A DNA stretch of 23,767 nt from Thermodesulfovibrio sp. GTDB lineage: Bacteria; Nitrospirota; Thermodesulfovibrionia; Thermodesulfovibrionales; Thermodesulfovibrionaceae. This document shows positions 1 through 6,950 of the stretch, one piece after another. The DNA lies in assembly GCA_026415995.1 (NCBI GenBank), contig JAOAGB010000052.1:1-23767 (forward strand), given 5' to 3'. The translations under genes were made by a program, and so were the position numbers. The notes under the pieces were generated by a model. The model was not told the origin of the DNA and did not search any database. It saw nothing but the letters and a program-made list of their open reading frames with translations. Positions within the stretch are counted from its first letter, which is position 1; each line of letters begins with the position of its first letter.

Positions 1-987
1 GAAGCTGGTAGAACAGGTATGGGTAAACTTCCTAAGGATCTAATGCCAGAGTTGAAAAGCATTCTAAGACCCAGTAGAATTTTAAACTTTGTTCTTCCAA
101 TAGGTACTCTTGGTGTTTTACTTTTCATGTTTTTCCCAGCACAAATATGCGCAGCATGGGCAATTGTTGTATCAGTAGTTTACTTTACATTTTTTGGAGG
201 ACCTCTTCAGGGAAAGGAAATTTTAAACAGGATAAAGTCCATCTGGGGAGGACTTTTTGAGGGAGTTGTAAAAGCTTTAGCATGGCTCATGATAATGATG
301 GCATGTGTTCAGATTGCTGTAAGCTTGATATCTTTAACAGGATTTGGAGTGAAAGTTTCAGAGATAATTATTGAGATATCTGGATATAATGTTTATCTTG
401 CCCTTATAGCAACAATGCTTACAGCAATAATTCTTGGGATGGGCATGACAACAACTGCTGCCTATGTTATAGCTGCTGCTGTTTTAGTCCCTGCACTGCA
501 ACAGATGGGAGTAAATCCTCTTGCTGCTCATCTATTCATTTTCTATTTTGCCATTAAGTCTGGTTTAACTCCACCTGTTTGTATAACAGTTTTTACAACA
601 ACTGCAATTGCAGGTGGAAGCTGGCTTAAGGCTGCATGGAATTCCATGAAATTAGGAATCGGTGGATACATAATGCCATTCTTCTTCATATTTGTTCCAG
701 CCTATTTAATGAAAGGTTCTCCGTGGGAGATTCTATTCATATTCATTGGTGCCTTTGTTGCCATGTTTGCCATTGAAGCGGGCGTTTTAGGTTACTGGAA
801 AAAGCCTTCCACCCCCCTTGAAAGAGCCCTTTACATAGCTGGTGGATTAATCATGATGGCACCTGGATATTGGACATTTGTAGGATTAGCACTCTTTTTA
901 ATTGGACTTTTACTTGAAAAATTTGATGTACAGATACCTATAATAGCAAAAAGACCTGAACAGATTATTAGAAAACAGAAGGATTAA
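1..987 (+). CDS. TRAP transporter fused permease (DctQM-type), C-terminal part
   Basis: Partial gene: the reading frame is open from base 1, so the true start lies upstream and about 328 residues are visible. The product would be the membrane permease of a tripartite ATP-independent periplasmic (TRAP) transporter, probably the large fused 4TM/12TM form that works with a TAXI-type binding protein to import a small organic acid or amino acid by ion symport. Visible evidence: the opening EAGRTGMGKL resembles the end of the DctM core; then come many hydrophobic spans, the glycine-rich GMGMTTTAAYV segment, the FYFAIKSGLTPPVC segment typical of DctM, and a hydrophobic tail like the DUF3394 extension of fused permeases. 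Substrate cannot be told. It converges on the minus-strand operon and ends at a shared hairpin terminator. Confidence 0.85.
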   Translation, partial: EAGRTGMGKLPKDLMPELKSILRPSRILNFVLPIGTLGVLLFMFFPAQICAAWAIVVSVVYFTFFGGPLQGKEILNRIKSIWGGLFEGVVKALAWLMIMMACVQIAVSLISLTGFGVKVSEIIIEISGYNVYLALIATMLTAIILGMGMTTTAAYVIAAAVLVPALQQMGVNPLAAHLFIFYFAIKSGLTPPVCITVFTTTAIAGGSWLKAAWNSMKLGIGGYIMPFFFIFVPAYLMKGSPWEILFIFIGAFVAMFAIEAGVLGYWKKPSTPLERALYIAGGLIMMAPGYWTFVGLALFLIGLLLEKFDVQIPIIAKRPEQIIRKQKD

Positions 988-1024
988 TTAAAAGCCTCAG
1001 GCAATCCCTGAGGCTTTTAATTTT
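988..1024. terminator. Bidirectional intrinsic terminator between convergent genes
   Basis: A perfect 14-base-pair stem (988-1001 with 1007-1020, arm TTAAAAGCCTCAGG) with a 5-base loop. The stem ends in TTTTAA followed by TTTTAATATTT on the plus strand; on the minus strand the other arm ends TTTTAATTAAT. It starts directly after the TRAP permease stop. The last codons and TGA stop of the minus-strand hydrolase (997-999) lie inside the stem, so it can end both transcripts. Confidence 0.9.
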
Positions 1025-1599
1025 AATATTTCTTCAAAGCCAATCCAGTGAGAACGATTTATCAGAAAGGTTTTAGCAGATGGATATAATTTTTTTAAAT
1101 CTTCCAATGCCTTTATCGGGAGGATTTTATCATCTACTCCTTGAAGAATAATAAGATTTTTTGTTTCCGAGTGTAAATCTGAAACTTCAGAGGAAAGGAG
1201 AAACTCAAGTCCATAAATTAGCCTTTCATAATCAACTTTTTTAGGGATTACAGGCTTAAGGCCAGCATTAATTAAAAATTCCTTTATAACTTTTTCAGGC
1301 TCTGTCTGCATTTTTTGTATCATTATCTTTAAAATTCTTGGTCTGATGTAGTGAGTGAATCTTATAAATCCTGCAACAACTATCAATTCTTTAAATCTCT
1401 GAGAAAAAAAGGATAAATTTTTTAAAATAATATGTCCTCCTGTGGACCAGCCTATTACGGTATTACCTGATTTATTCTCTAAGAAGTTCAATATTTCTAT
1501 CTCATTTAAGTCGATGAAAGGATTTATAAAATACCAATCCTTTGGGATATCTCCTAAGGCTTCTTTAAAACCTGCCCATCCTGATAAAAAAAGATTCAT
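997..1599 (-). CDS. Small alpha/beta-hydrolase, BioH/BioG-like
   Basis: A 200-residue soluble alpha/beta-hydrolase, at the short end for the family. The nucleophile elbow GWSTGG places the catalytic serine at residue 52. D156 or D157 (in QGVDDKILP) and H184 (in NRSHWIGFEE) complete a plausible triad in the right order. The W next to the serine and the short lid-like region (80-130) resemble pimeloyl-ACP methyl ester esterases (BioH, BioG), but no biotin gene is adjacent, so another small ester or thioester substrate is equally possible. It is the last gene of the long operon: its ATG overlaps the stop of the universal stress protein by four bases, suggesting translational coupling. Function in the operon is unknown. 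Confidence 0.7.
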   Translation of the reverse strand: MNLFLSGWAGFKEALGDIPKDWYFINPFIDLNEIEILNFLENKSGNTVIGWSTGGHIILKNLSFFSQRFKELIVVAGFIRFTHYIRPRILKIMIQKMQTEPEKVIKEFLINAGLKPVIPKKVDYERLIYGLEFLLSSEVSDLHSETKNLIILQGVDDKILPIKALEDLKKLYPSAKTFLINRSHWIGFEEILKLKASGIA

Positions 1600-2537
1600 T
1601 GCTGATTAATTATCGCTACAGTTTGCTCAAAACAGTTATTCAAAACTGTTGAGCTTACACCTCCTAAAACTATATCCTTTATTGCAGATCGTCCCTTACG
1701 TCCCATTACTATAAGGTCATAGCTGCCTTCTTTAATTTCTTTAATGATTTCATCCTTAGGAAAGCCAATGATACTTTTTGTAACAATTAATTCTGGAGAG
1801 ATTCCTTCATTGGTAAATTTCCTTTTAGATTCAATAAGAATTTCCTCTGCTTCTATCTCTGGATCAATTCCTTGTCTAACTCTTTCAAGATAAAGAGATA
1901 CATTTATTATTCTTAAAATATTAATCTTTTTAATACTTTTAACTACTTTAGCAAGGGATACAACATGTTCAACAGCCTTCATTGAATATTCAGAACCATC
2001 AACAGGAATAAGTATATTACCTATAGGGTTTTCTTCTGATATTTTTTGCCCTACTATGTATATATTTTGTTTTAAAAGTCCATATAGTATTTTTTCAGAA
2101 ACACTGCCAAGAATGATTTTCTTGAATTTAGACATTACCCTGCGGGCAAGCATTACTGTTTTAATATCTTGGCTTGTTGAAATTTCTATGATTTTATTGC
2201 CAGGGTCTCCTATATCTACTTGTTTTTTTATGCTTCCTAAGAAACCTATATTTCTGATATGTCTTTCATAGTCATCTAAAAATGGCATAATTTGTTCTTT
2301 AATATATTTTTCTATGATTTTCTCAGCAAAAATTTTATCCTGAATCATTACCAATCTAAAGTCCACATTCTTAAGCTTTTCACTAATAGATTCAAGAGGA
2401 ACCACATTAAGAAGAGTAATTTCTATGTTTTTGTCTTCAAAAAATCTTAATAGAGATCTTACAAATTTAATTGCCTTTTTTGAGTTTTCGCTTCTGTCAA
2501 CGGGAAGTAATATTTTATTTAAAGCATTTTCCATCAT
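1596..2537 (-). CDS. Tandem universal stress protein (two Usp domains)
   Basis: A 313-residue cytoplasmic protein with two UspA folds, residues about 5-163 and 172-311; each starts with the strand ILLPVDRS or ILIPVDGS. The second domain has the nucleotide loop G279-x2-G282-x9-G292, close to the ATP-binding G-2x-G-9x-G(S/T) pattern although the final S/T is G. The first domain keeps only GSVS and has lost the first glycines (ARRVMSKF), so one ATP site per chain is likely. It overlaps the genes on both sides by four bases (ATGA), so it is translated with the carbonic-anhydrase-like protein and the hydrolase. Tandem Usps next to transporters often act as nucleotide-dependent regulators; here that role is inference. 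Confidence 0.88.
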   Translation of the reverse strand: MMENALNKILLPVDRSENSKKAIKFVRSLLRFFEDKNIEITLLNVVPLESISEKLKNVDFRLVMIQDKIFAEKIIEKYIKEQIMPFLDDYERHIRNIGFLGSIKKQVDIGDPGNKIIEISTSQDIKTVMLARRVMSKFKKIILGSVSEKILYGLLKQNIYIVGQKISEENPIGNILIPVDGSEYSMKAVEHVVSLAKVVKSIKKINILRIINVSLYLERVRQGIDPEIEAEEILIESKRKFTNEGISPELIVTKSIIGFPKDEIIKEIKEGSYDLIVMGRKGRSAIKDIVLGGVSSTVLNNCFEQTVAIINQQ

Positions 2538-3223
2538 AGAACCTTAAAATCTATTCTTTTATTATCCCTAACTACAAATGATTCCATAGGTACAATATAA
2601 TTTTTATCTAAATAATGTACTTGTATGCCTGAAACTAAGGCATAGATGATTTTATCAGATTTCACTAAATTCTCCATAGTCCTTTCAATTTCATTACAAC
2701 TCACATGAAGAGCTATTTTAGTTAATTCCTTGAGGTCTGGAGTTCTATTAGATATTTCTTTGCGAAGCTTTTGTTTGATAAAGATTAATTCTGGATTTTC
2801 TTCCTTTTCTCTTTTATCAAAGTTTAGTATTTCATTTAGAAACAAAATAAGAGCTCCGCAGGCAGTTGATTTTTCTATACCTTTTCTCTTACAAATTCCT
2901 ATACCGCCTTTTTCATCTAAACCTATATGAGTAAACACATAAAAAACAACTCTCTTTTCTTCCCCATCAGGAGCATGACTGATAAAGACTTTTGCACCTA
3001 TTTCTCCAGATGAATAAATACCAGCAAAGCTTGAAAAATTAAAGAAGTCTCCCCAAAGATTTTTTATTTTTAATAAAACGCTTTGGCATATTTCATCCCT
3101 ACAGAGACATACCCCTGCAATTGTATTGTTATGTTCAAATCCGTATTTTTTTAATTTTTCTGCGGAAAGGTTTATAAAATCTTCCTCTTTAAGATATTTA
3201 TCAAAAAACTTATCCATAAACAT
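2534..3223 (-). CDS. LCIB-like (theta/beta-type) carbonic anhydrase domain protein
   Basis: A 229-residue soluble protein without signal peptide or membrane span. Residues about 28-130 carry the conserved blocks I associate with LCIB/LCIC of Chlamydomonas and the CGHR domain of diatom theta-carbonic anhydrases: NNTIAGVCLCRDE (32-44), SSFAGIYSSGEIGAKVFISHAPDG (64-87, spaced as in the family), FTHIG (97-101) and STACGA (119-124). C41, H99 and C122 are the natural zinc ligands, with R42/D43 as the nearby dyad. The expected reaction is CO2 hydration to bicarbonate. The C-terminal 100 residues look like a winged-helix-like or helical tail (EIERTMENLVKSDKIIYA) of unknown role. It lies 34 bases after the NuoL-like gene and overlaps the Usp gene by four bases. 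The family call comes from remembered motifs, not a search. Confidence 0.72.
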   Translation of the reverse strand: MFMDKFFDKYLKEEDFINLSAEKLKKYGFEHNNTIAGVCLCRDEICQSVLLKIKNLWGDFFNFSSFAGIYSSGEIGAKVFISHAPDGEEKRVVFYVFTHIGLDEKGGIGICKRKGIEKSTACGALILFLNEILNFDKREKEENPELIFIKQKLRKEISNRTPDLKELTKIALHVSCNEIERTMENLVKSDKIIYALVSGIQVHYLDKNYIVPMESFVVRDNKRIDFKVL

Positions 3224-3232
3224 AGTCAGGTT

Positions 3233-3238
3233 ATTATA
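3233..3238 (-). promoter_or_regulatory. Candidate -10 box just upstream of the carbonic-anhydrase-like gene
   Basis: A TATAAT hexamer on the minus strand, nine bases before the first ATG, with no Shine-Dalgarno sequence in between (AACCTGACT). A weak -35 only. It may give an internal, nearly leaderless transcript for the last three genes of the operon, and sits directly after the palindrome ATAAAATTTTAT. Confidence 0.35.
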
Positions 3239-3257
3239 TCATAAAATTTTATTTTTT

Positions 3258-5060
3258 CTACATGTAACCTTTTGCATAATAAATTATCAAATAAAGCAAT
3301 AGGAAAAATATTGACCATAAAACAAGTGCACCAATAGGCATAGGCATTAGGGAGTCTCCTGGATAGATTGCTTTTTCTGCTTTGAGTCGCGCTTTTATTC
3401 TTGATCTTTTTTCAGGAATTGAGAATATAAGAAGAATAGAATCTCTGATAATTTTAATTGCTAAAACAGGGTTTTTTGTTAACCAATCTAAAAAATATGG
3501 TATTTTATAGAAAAATATTTTGTTTATCTTTTGCATAATTGCTGAACCAGGTTTGTTTATAAACCAAATGAAAATTTGCGCTCCTTTTCTATAAAACCAG
3601 TCTAAATCAAGATTGGTAGCTCGCATTTCTGCAGGGAAAATGCCTGATTTCATAAGAAATATATAGGCAAGTGCTCCAAATAGCAGTAATTGAGTGGTTG
3701 TTACAACATGGGAAGCAGTATAAGGTTCGAAATTAACTGGATATGGCAATAAGCTATAGAGAGAACTTGGCATAACTCCTATAAAGACGCATAGAAATGC
3801 TGTCAATCCCATGGCAAGAAGCATATGAGGAGGAGATTCTTTGGTTCTTATTCCCGAGTCATGAGCAAAGAAAGCATAGTAGGGAACTTTGATTCCTGCA
3901 TGCTCAAGCACACCAACAGAGGCAAAGGTAAGCATAAACCAGATTGGTATTAATCCTCCTATTGCAGAAGCTTCAACCACCATGGATTTACTTATAAATC
4001 CGCTAAATAATGGAAAAGCAGAGATTGACGCAGCACCTATGATGCAAAATAGAGCTGTTATAGGCATGCTTTTATAAAGTCCTCCCAAGTCAGTGCATTT
4101 AATTTTACCTGTTCTATAAATTACTGCTCCCATTGACATTACAAGTAAAGCTTTATAGAGAATATGACAAAAAACATGTGAAAATGTTCCGTTAAGGGAA
4201 AGTTGAGTGCCAATACCTATCCCTGTAACCATATATCCAAGCTGATTTATGAGGCTATAAGAAAGGACTTTTCTTAGGTCATTTTCAATAACGGCAAAAA
4301 ATATGGGGAATACCGTCATGGTAGCACCAATCCATATGAGAAGTTCTGTCCCCGGAAAACCTCTTGCAAGAACATATACAGCTGTCTTGGTAGTGAAAGT
4401 CCACATAAAAACTCCACCTGTAGGGGTTGTTTTTGGATAGGCATCAGGTAGCCAAGCATGAAGTCCGGGGAAAGCACAGTTTAGTCCAAACCCTATGAAT
4501 ATTAACCAAGAACTTAATCCCTTAAGTCCAATATAGCCAAAGCTTAGAGAGCCTGTTTCATAGTAATGCATTACAATTCCCGCTAAAAGACACATACCTC
4601 CAAATATGTGAACTAATAGATATCTTAACCCTGCACCGTAAGATTCCTTTGTCTTTGATGCCCATATGAGATAAAAAGCGCTAAATGCCATTGTTTCCCA
4701 AAATATAAAAAGAGTAAACAAATCACCTGCAAAAACTACTCCTAAAGCTGCACCTGCATATAAAAGAGCAGCTATGTGTTGAGCAGTTTCTTTCACATGA
4801 AGTGAGTACAGTAGTGCAATAAAAGTGATTATGTGATATATATATCCAAAGATTATGCTAATTTTATCAACCTTAACAAGAATAAGTTCATACTCTAAAA
4901 ATTTGAAACTCCAGTGAATACCCTCGGAAATATTTATGAAATTAATAAAACCTAAAACTGGCAAAAGCAATAGATAAACGCTTTTAAGTTTACCTCTTAA
5001 AAGAGGAAGAAGTAGTGCTCCAATTATAAATACAAATGCAGGAGGTACTGCATTAATCAT
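3258..5060 (-). CDS. NuoL/MrpA-like proton-conducting membrane subunit, 600 residues
   Basis: An integral membrane protein of the complex I/Mrp antiporter family (Proton_antipo_M), about 14 spans plus a C-terminal extension. Family marks: FIFWETMAF with the TM5 glutamate E122, LHAWLPDAYP after TM7, the TM8 lysine K225 (FTTKTAVYV), and HILYKALLV with K303, the K-A pattern of NuoL/MrpA. Oddity: the lysine that normally precedes the PLHxWLP motif by a few residues is N194 here (compare GIAIKIALFPLH and GITKAAIMPLH in the two MrpD-like neighbours). Residues 485-492 (DLDWFYRK) resemble the NuoL C-terminal amphipathic region. Strong AAGGAGG lies within the end of the preceding gene, which it overlaps by eight bases. 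It probably replaces the missing N-terminal half of MrpA; it could also partner the carbonic-anhydrase-like protein encoded next. Confidence 0.85.
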   Translation of the reverse strand: MINAVPPAFVFIIGALLLPLLRGKLKSVYLLLLPVLGFINFINISEGIHWSFKFLEYELILVKVDKISIIFGYIYHIITFIALLYSLHVKETAQHIAALLYAGAALGVVFAGDLFTLFIFWETMAFSAFYLIWASKTKESYGAGLRYLLVHIFGGMCLLAGIVMHYYETGSLSFGYIGLKGLSSWLIFIGFGLNCAFPGLHAWLPDAYPKTTPTGGVFMWTFTTKTAVYVLARGFPGTELLIWIGATMTVFPIFFAVIENDLRKVLSYSLINQLGYMVTGIGIGTQLSLNGTFSHVFCHILYKALLVMSMGAVIYRTGKIKCTDLGGLYKSMPITALFCIIGAASISAFPLFSGFISKSMVVEASAIGGLIPIWFMLTFASVGVLEHAGIKVPYYAFFAHDSGIRTKESPPHMLLAMGLTAFLCVFIGVMPSSLYSLLPYPVNFEPYTASHVVTTTQLLLFGALAYIFLMKSGIFPAEMRATNLDLDWFYRKGAQIFIWFINKPGSAIMQKINKIFFYKIPYFLDWLTKNPVLAIKIIRDSILLIFSIPEKRSRIKARLKAEKAIYPGDSLMPMPIGALVLWSIFFLLLYLIIYYAKGYM

Positions 5061-5298
5061 TGTAGTAATCCTCCTTCCGTTTAACTATCGGTCTTAAGAT
5101 ATGTTTTGCAATAATTATGAGAAATACAAAGGCAACAAAACCAAAAACCGCATAGAAAAAGGGATAATTCTCCCAGGGGAAATAGGTGTGTTTATGGATA
5201 AACAACTCGGCAATGAGAAAAATTATTACGAGTATGTAAAAGACGGTGAAAAATTTTCTTACATTTTTGGGATTATCAAACCAATATTTTTTACTCAT
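5053..5298 (-). CDS. Small two-span membrane protein of the Mrp-like operon
   Basis: An 81-residue protein that I do not recognise. It begins MSKKYWFDNP, has two hydrophobic spans (about 17-34 and 46-67) separated by a short loop HKHTYFPWENYP, and ends in a charged tail (RPIVKRKEDYYND), so both ends are probably cytoplasmic. An upstream in-frame ATG at 5325 exists, but AGGAG at 5307-5311 lies eight bases before the ATG at 5298, so that start is chosen. The Shine-Dalgarno overlaps the stop of the 43-residue gene before it, and the gene's own end overlaps the NuoL-like start by eight bases. The position suggests an accessory subunit that helps dock the NuoL-like protein. Confidence 0.75.
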   Translation of the reverse strand: MSKKYWFDNPKNVRKFFTVFYILVIIFLIAELFIHKHTYFPWENYPFFYAVFGFVAFVFLIIIAKHILRPIVKRKEDYYND

Positions 5299-5309
5299 AT
5301 CTTGATCTC

Positions 5310-5441
5310 CTAAAGGGTCTTCCAAAGAATATAGGCTAAGTATAAGGAAAAAACACTAAAAAATATATAAAACAGTTTTCTATAAGCAGAGACTGCTTTA
5401 TTGGTTAATCCCCCAGTTTCTTCGTAAACTTTCTTTGCCAT
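5310..5441 (-). CDS. 43-residue single-span membrane protein of the Mrp-like operon
   Basis: A short gene in the gap between the second MrpD-like subunit and the 81-residue protein. It starts ATGGCAAAGAAAG, encodes a basic-acidic N-terminal stretch (MAKKVYEETGGLTNKA) and one hydrophobic span (about 23-41, ending LAYILWKTL). GGGAGG at the very end of the previous gene, ten bases from the ATG, serves as ribosome binding site. Its stop codon overlaps the Shine-Dalgarno of the next gene. The tight coupling on both sides argues that it is real. It resembles small accessory subunits of respiratory complexes; no family is recognised. A nearby ATG at 5448 reads only 16 codons and is rejected as start. 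Confidence 0.68.
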   Translation of the reverse strand: MAKKVYEETGGLTNKAVSAYRKLFYIFFSVFSLYLAYILWKTL

Positions 5442-5447
5442 TTTTCA

Positions 5448-6947
5448 TTAACCTCCCATAATATTTGCTAAGATAACTCTTATTATCTCAAGAAAGAAGG
5501 AAGGGTATAAGAATATTAGCACTGTTAAAATGGCAGTAATTAAATGAGGAATTACAACAAACATTGGCGCTTCATGTATTCCTCCGCCACTGTATTCTTT
5601 AAAATTATCATCATATTTTGGTTTTTTCATAAAGGCTGCATAAACTATTGGCATGAAGTAACAGGCATTTAGTATTGTACTTAAGGTTAAGATGACAAGA
5701 ACAAAAAGTTGATTTGCCTCAAGAGCTCCAAGGCTAAGATACCATTTGCTAATAACTCCAGCAAAAGGTGGAATTCCTATCATTGATAATGCACCTATTG
5801 TAAAAGATGCCATAGTTAAGGGCATCTTTTTTCCTATCCCGTCAAGTTCGCTGATTTTTGTTTTACGGGTTGCCACATATATAGCTCCAGCAGTAAAAAA
5901 AAGTGTAATTTTTCCAAAGGCGTGAGCTCCTATATGAATTATACTTCCTTTGATACCAGAGGGAGTAAGAAGAGCTGCGCCAAGAACAATATAGGAAAGC
6001 TGACTGACAGTTGAGTAAGCAAGTCTGAGCTTTAAGTTGTCCTGTCTCAAAGCTATTACTGATGCTGCTATTATAGTGAAAGATGCAATTACTGTAAGGA
6101 CTGTTCCAAGATCAAGACTTTTAAGAAGGTCTATGCCAAATATATAGAATACAACTCTGAGGATCATGAATACTCCAGTTTTTACAACAGCTACTGCATG
6201 AAGAAGTGCACTTACAGGTGTAGGCGCAACCATTGCTGCAGGAAGCCAGCTATGTAGTGGCATTATGGCTGCTTTAGTAATTCCTGCAATATAAAGAAGA
6301 AAAGTAATTGTTACTAAGAAAGGAGCAGCATTTTTATTTAAAACTCCATCAGGAGAAAAATTCAGATTTCCGGAAATATTATAAGTTATAACAATTGCTG
6401 TCAGCTGAAAAGCTATTGAAGTACCGAGTAGATAGGTTAAATACTTTCTTGCCCCCTTCTTTGCTTCTTCAGTTTCTTTATGTGCAACGAGAGGGAAGGT
6501 AGAAAGTGTTAAAATCTCATAAAAGACAAAGGCGGTAAACATATTTGCTGAAAAAGCTATTCCTATCGTAGCAGAGAGGGATATGGCAAAATAGGCAAAA
6601 TAACGGGTTTGTGCACTTTCATTAAGTCTGCGCATATATCCTATGGAATAAAAAGATGTAATAATCCATAGAAATGCTGCTGTGATAGAAAAAAATATAC
6701 CTAAAGCATCTACTTTAAAATGAAATAGGAGTTCAGGAGTTATTTTAAAAAGGTTATATTCAATTACTTTACCATTTATAATATCTGGTAACATGGAGAC
6801 AACTATTCCAAATTTAATAAATGCGGCAAGAATAGTCCATGTCTCCCTCAAATTTCTTGCTTTCTCACCCGTGATTGCTATTAGAAATGCTGCTATTAAA
6901 GATATTATTATTGCTAATAGGGGTTTTGATGAAATTATGGTTTCCAT
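5448..6947 (-). CDS. Second MrpD/NuoN-like antiporter subunit
   Basis: A 499-residue membrane protein with about 14 spans, of the Mrp antiporter/complex I subunit family. All four hallmark charges are present: E144 in FVFYEILTLS, K225 in GITKAAIMPLHSWLP, K256 in AVVKTGVF, and K346 in AHAFGKITLFF. This makes it the best candidate of the three large subunits for an intact proton or cation channel. It lies three bases after the stop of mrpD on the same strand, with only a weak CAGGG ribosome site. A second D-type subunit is unusual for a classical Mrp operon, which has one MrpD and one MrpA. Substrate ion (Na+ or H+) cannot be decided from sequence alone. Confidence 0.88.
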   Translation of the reverse strand: METIISSKPLLAIIISLIAAFLIAITGEKARNLRETWTILAAFIKFGIVVSMLPDIINGKVIEYNLFKITPELLFHFKVDALGIFFSITAAFLWIITSFYSIGYMRRLNESAQTRYFAYFAISLSATIGIAFSANMFTAFVFYEILTLSTFPLVAHKETEEAKKGARKYLTYLLGTSIAFQLTAIVITYNISGNLNFSPDGVLNKNAAPFLVTITFLLYIAGITKAAIMPLHSWLPAAMVAPTPVSALLHAVAVVKTGVFMILRVVFYIFGIDLLKSLDLGTVLTVIASFTIIAASVIALRQDNLKLRLAYSTVSQLSYIVLGAALLTPSGIKGSIIHIGAHAFGKITLFFTAGAIYVATRKTKISELDGIGKKMPLTMASFTIGALSMIGIPPFAGVISKWYLSLGALEANQLFVLVILTLSTILNACYFMPIVYAAFMKKPKYDDNFKEYSGGGIHEAPMFVVIPHLITAILTVLIFLYPSFFLEIIRVILANIMGG

Positions 6948-6950
6948 AGT

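Noticed and set aside
997..1599. Calling the hydrolase bioH
   Set aside because: The triad fits, but length is short and no biotin gene is nearby; the symbol cannot be supported.
2534..3223. Assigning the anhydrase-like protein as DabA/MpsB
   Set aside because: DabA is far larger and has CxDxR with a different His/Cys spacing; the present motifs match the LCIB type instead.
5299..5325. Longer start (ATG at 5325) for the 81-residue protein
   Set aside because: It would lie inside the 43-residue gene and has no ribosome site, while AGGAG is well placed for the ATG at 5298.
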